A DNA stretch of 64,000 nt from Deltaproteobacteria bacterium. GTDB taxonomy: Bacteria > Myxococcota_A > Polyangia > Polyangiales > Polyangiaceae. The notes beneath the pieces are model-generated. The model did not search any database and was not told where the DNA came from. It worked only from the letters and a program-made list of their open reading frames with translations. This document shows positions 62,796 through 64,000 of the stretch, one piece after another. Positions within the stretch are counted from its first letter, which is position 1. Each line of letters begins with the position of its first letter. The stretch is from the NCBI GenBank assembly GCA_016218915.1, contig JACRCQ010000007.1, positions 140,380-204,379 on the forward strand, given 5' to 3'. Made by a program: the position numbers and the translations under genes.

Positions 62796-62828
62796 CCTTG
62801 CCAGATGCGATGTGCGGAGCCTGTATGT
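62796..62828 (+). promoter_or_regulatory. Second-class promoter motif E2
   Basis: CCTTG (62796-62800), 20 bases, CTGTATGT (62821-62828), again with GGAGC before the right box. It lies 101 bases before the next gene, in a gap of 224 bases with nothing else visible. Confidence 0.6.
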
Positions 62829-62929
62829 GCGCAGCGAAGCCCGACGAAGCAGGGCGATTGATGACGCCCCCGGCGTGCAGAGCGGGATGCCGCGCGAGGG
62901 GAACGTGTACCCGCAGAAGGAGTCCGACC

Positions 62930-63748
62930 ATGCCGCGACGAACCCAGCCCACCAACGACTTCGAGAGCCTCCGTCTCCCCGAGCTGCAGCAACGATTCCT
63001 CGAAGTCGTCGGCGAAGAGACCCGTTGCCCCAACCGCACCTTCCTCATCCGCCGCATCGAGCAGGCGCTCCTGCAGCGCGCGACGCCAGCGGAAGCCGCG
63101 CCCGCCCAGGAGCCGGCGCCCGCGCCCGAGCAGACCGCCGCGGAGCCGCAGACTGAATCCGAGCCCGTGCCTCAGCAGGAGACAGAGGAGTCCACACAGA
63201 GCGAAGCAGTGGCCAGCGAGGAGGGCGCAGACACCGCGCAAGCCGCTGCGAACCCCGACGAATCCGCAACTCCCCACGAGGAGACACCCGCCGCGGAAGA
63301 ACACGCCGACGCCTCACAGCAGACCGCACAGCCCAAGAAGAGGGCGAAGAAGAACACTTCCGAAGTGGCCAGTGCAGGGCGCGCCGAGCGCGGTCGCTTC
63401 AAGAGCATGACGGTCGAGGAGCTGCAGGCGATGTACCTGCAGAAAGTCGGCCGCCCCACCGGGTCGACGGACAAGGCGTATCTCATCTGGAAGATCCGCG
63501 AAGCGGAGAAGGGAAGGATCCCGATCGGCCCGCGCGAGACCAGGAGCCCTGAGCAGCAGGGCGCAACCGACGTCCGCATCCTTCCCCTGCGCCTCGAAGC
63601 GAGCGCGGTCGAACAGATGGATGCCGCGTGGAAGGAGCACGGGATGAAGTCCCGGATGGAGTTCTTTCGGCGCGCGCTCGGCCACTACCTCGAGCACATC
63701 GGCGCCCACGACGCGGCCGCGCTTTTTGGCCCGGAGCAAGCCGCCTGA
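62930..63748 (+). CDS. DNA-binding protein with two HeH-like repeats and a ribbon-helix-helix end
   Basis: The 272-aa protein has an N-terminal helix-extension-helix-like unit (LRLPELQQRFLEVVGEETRC, then NRTFLIRRIEQAL). An acidic Glu/Ala/Pro linker (about 50-140) follows. A second copy of the unit is MTVEELQAMYLQKVGRPTGS with DKAYLIWKIRE. The end (ILPLRLEASAVEQMDAAWKE, MKSRMEFFRRALG) looks like a ribbon-helix-helix. The repeats are like DUF2924/SAP-type modules. It may organise phage DNA or regulate the right-end genes. Confidence 0.6.
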   Translation: MPRRTQPTNDFESLRLPELQQRFLEVVGEETRCPNRTFLIRRIEQALLQRATPAEAAPAQEPAPAPEQTAAEPQTESEPVPQQETEESTQSEAVASEEGADTAQAAANPDESATPHEETPAAEEHADASQQTAQPKKRAKKNTSEVASAGRAERGRFKSMTVEELQAMYLQKVGRPTGSTDKAYLIWKIREAEKGRIPIGPRETRSPEQQGATDVRILPLRLEASAVEQMDAAWKEHGMKSRMEFFRRALGHYLEHIGAHDAAALFGPEQAA

Positions 63749-63874
63749 CTTCCAATCCTCGAATCCACCATAGCCTGCCTACATCACCCCTACATGGCAG
63801 TCGACGCAGCATCTCCGCGGAATGTTGCGAGTATCTCAACCACTGGAAAAAGAACATCCTTCTGTCGATTGACG

Positions 63875-63907
63875 CCTTGCTAATCCCACACACCGGAGCC
63901 TGTATGT
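63875..63907 (+). promoter_or_regulatory. Second-class promoter motif E3
   Basis: CCTTG (63875-63879), 20 bases, CTGTATGT (63900-63907), with ACCGGAGC before it as in E1. It lies 45 bases before the gene cut by the window edge. Confidence 0.6.
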
Positions 63908-63952
63908 CCCACGCGACGACAACGCACCCCCTCGGGACAACGGAGAAGGAAA

Positions 63953-64000
63953 ATGCTCAACACGCTGCGCTTCGGGATCGAGATCGAGACGGTGGGCCTG
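63953..64000 (+). CDS. Amidoligase-like gene, cut by the window end
   Basis: Only 16 residues are present. LRFGIEIETVGL matches the start of Amidoligase_2 proteins (ATP-dependent COOH-NH2 ligases, often FGxEIE). GGAGAAGGA lies before the ATG. The call rests on this short segment and could be wrong. The rest of the gene lies beyond the window. Confidence 0.5.
   Translation, partial: MLNTLRFGIEIETVGL

Overview
The window is almost entirely one contractile-tailed (myovirus-type), probably temperate bacteriophage or prophage of a high-GC bacterium. Nothing in it looks like a host housekeeping gene. The host cannot be fixed from sequence alone. The codon bias, the Cys-rich lipoprotein at 37364 and the IPT/TIG-type virion protein would suit a Myxococcota/Polyangia-like host, but that is inference. 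The right edge cuts a gene, so the element continues beyond 64 kb.

Layout. (1) 1-4372, plus strand: a sigma-like factor, an XRE repressor with an ImmA/IrrE-type metallopeptidase (a lysogeny-switch pair), and two unknown genes. (2) 12997-4338, minus strand: a replication/early operon read right to left, with a Com-like zinc finger, a second copy of the sigma-like factor, a 69-aa protein, a candidate ssDNA-binding protein, a DinG/XPD-type helicase, a RAD25-type helicase and an AEP primase-helicase. (3) 13148-17975, plus: a DCL-domain protein, a 446-bp non-coding stretch with DnaA-box-like repeats, an Fe-S RecB-type nuclease, a third sigma-like factor and a Holliday-junction resolvase. (4) 17975-21491: terminase small and large (Mu gp28-like) subunits, with a tyrosine integrase lodged between them on the minus strand. 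(5) 27508-39728: head genes (portal, MuF protein, a double adenine-methylase/prohead-protease fusion, scaffold, major capsid, connectors), with an unexpected lipoprotein and zincin. (6) 39757-61039: contractile tail (sheath, tube, chaperone with probable frameshift, tape measure, LysM, hub, spike, gp25, gpJ, gpI, fibre). (7) 61500-62351: holin and endolysin. (8) 62451-64000: a new early-type block including an HeH/RHH DNA-binding protein and the start of an amidoligase-like gene.

Cargo genes sit between structural blocks: a giant four-glycosyltransferase/pseudokinase/methyltransferase protein plus a SLOG protein (21498-27364), three unrelated PD-(D/E)xK nuclease-like genes (42443, 48078, 57773) and an acyltransferase (52114).

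The main discovery is a bipartite DNA motif, nGTCCCn-N17-CTCTGnn, found nine times on the plus strand with exactly the same 17-base spacing. It lies just before the first gene of successive virion blocks, mostly 12-19 bases from the start codon. It looks like the late promoter of this phage. It probably serves one of the three phage-encoded sigma-like factors, and P1 lies at the very end of the third sigma gene. A different repeated motif, CCTTG-N20-CTGTATGT, precedes three genes at the right end. Together these suggest a phage with its own sigma-switch transcription programme, and cargo inserted at promoter-led block boundaries.
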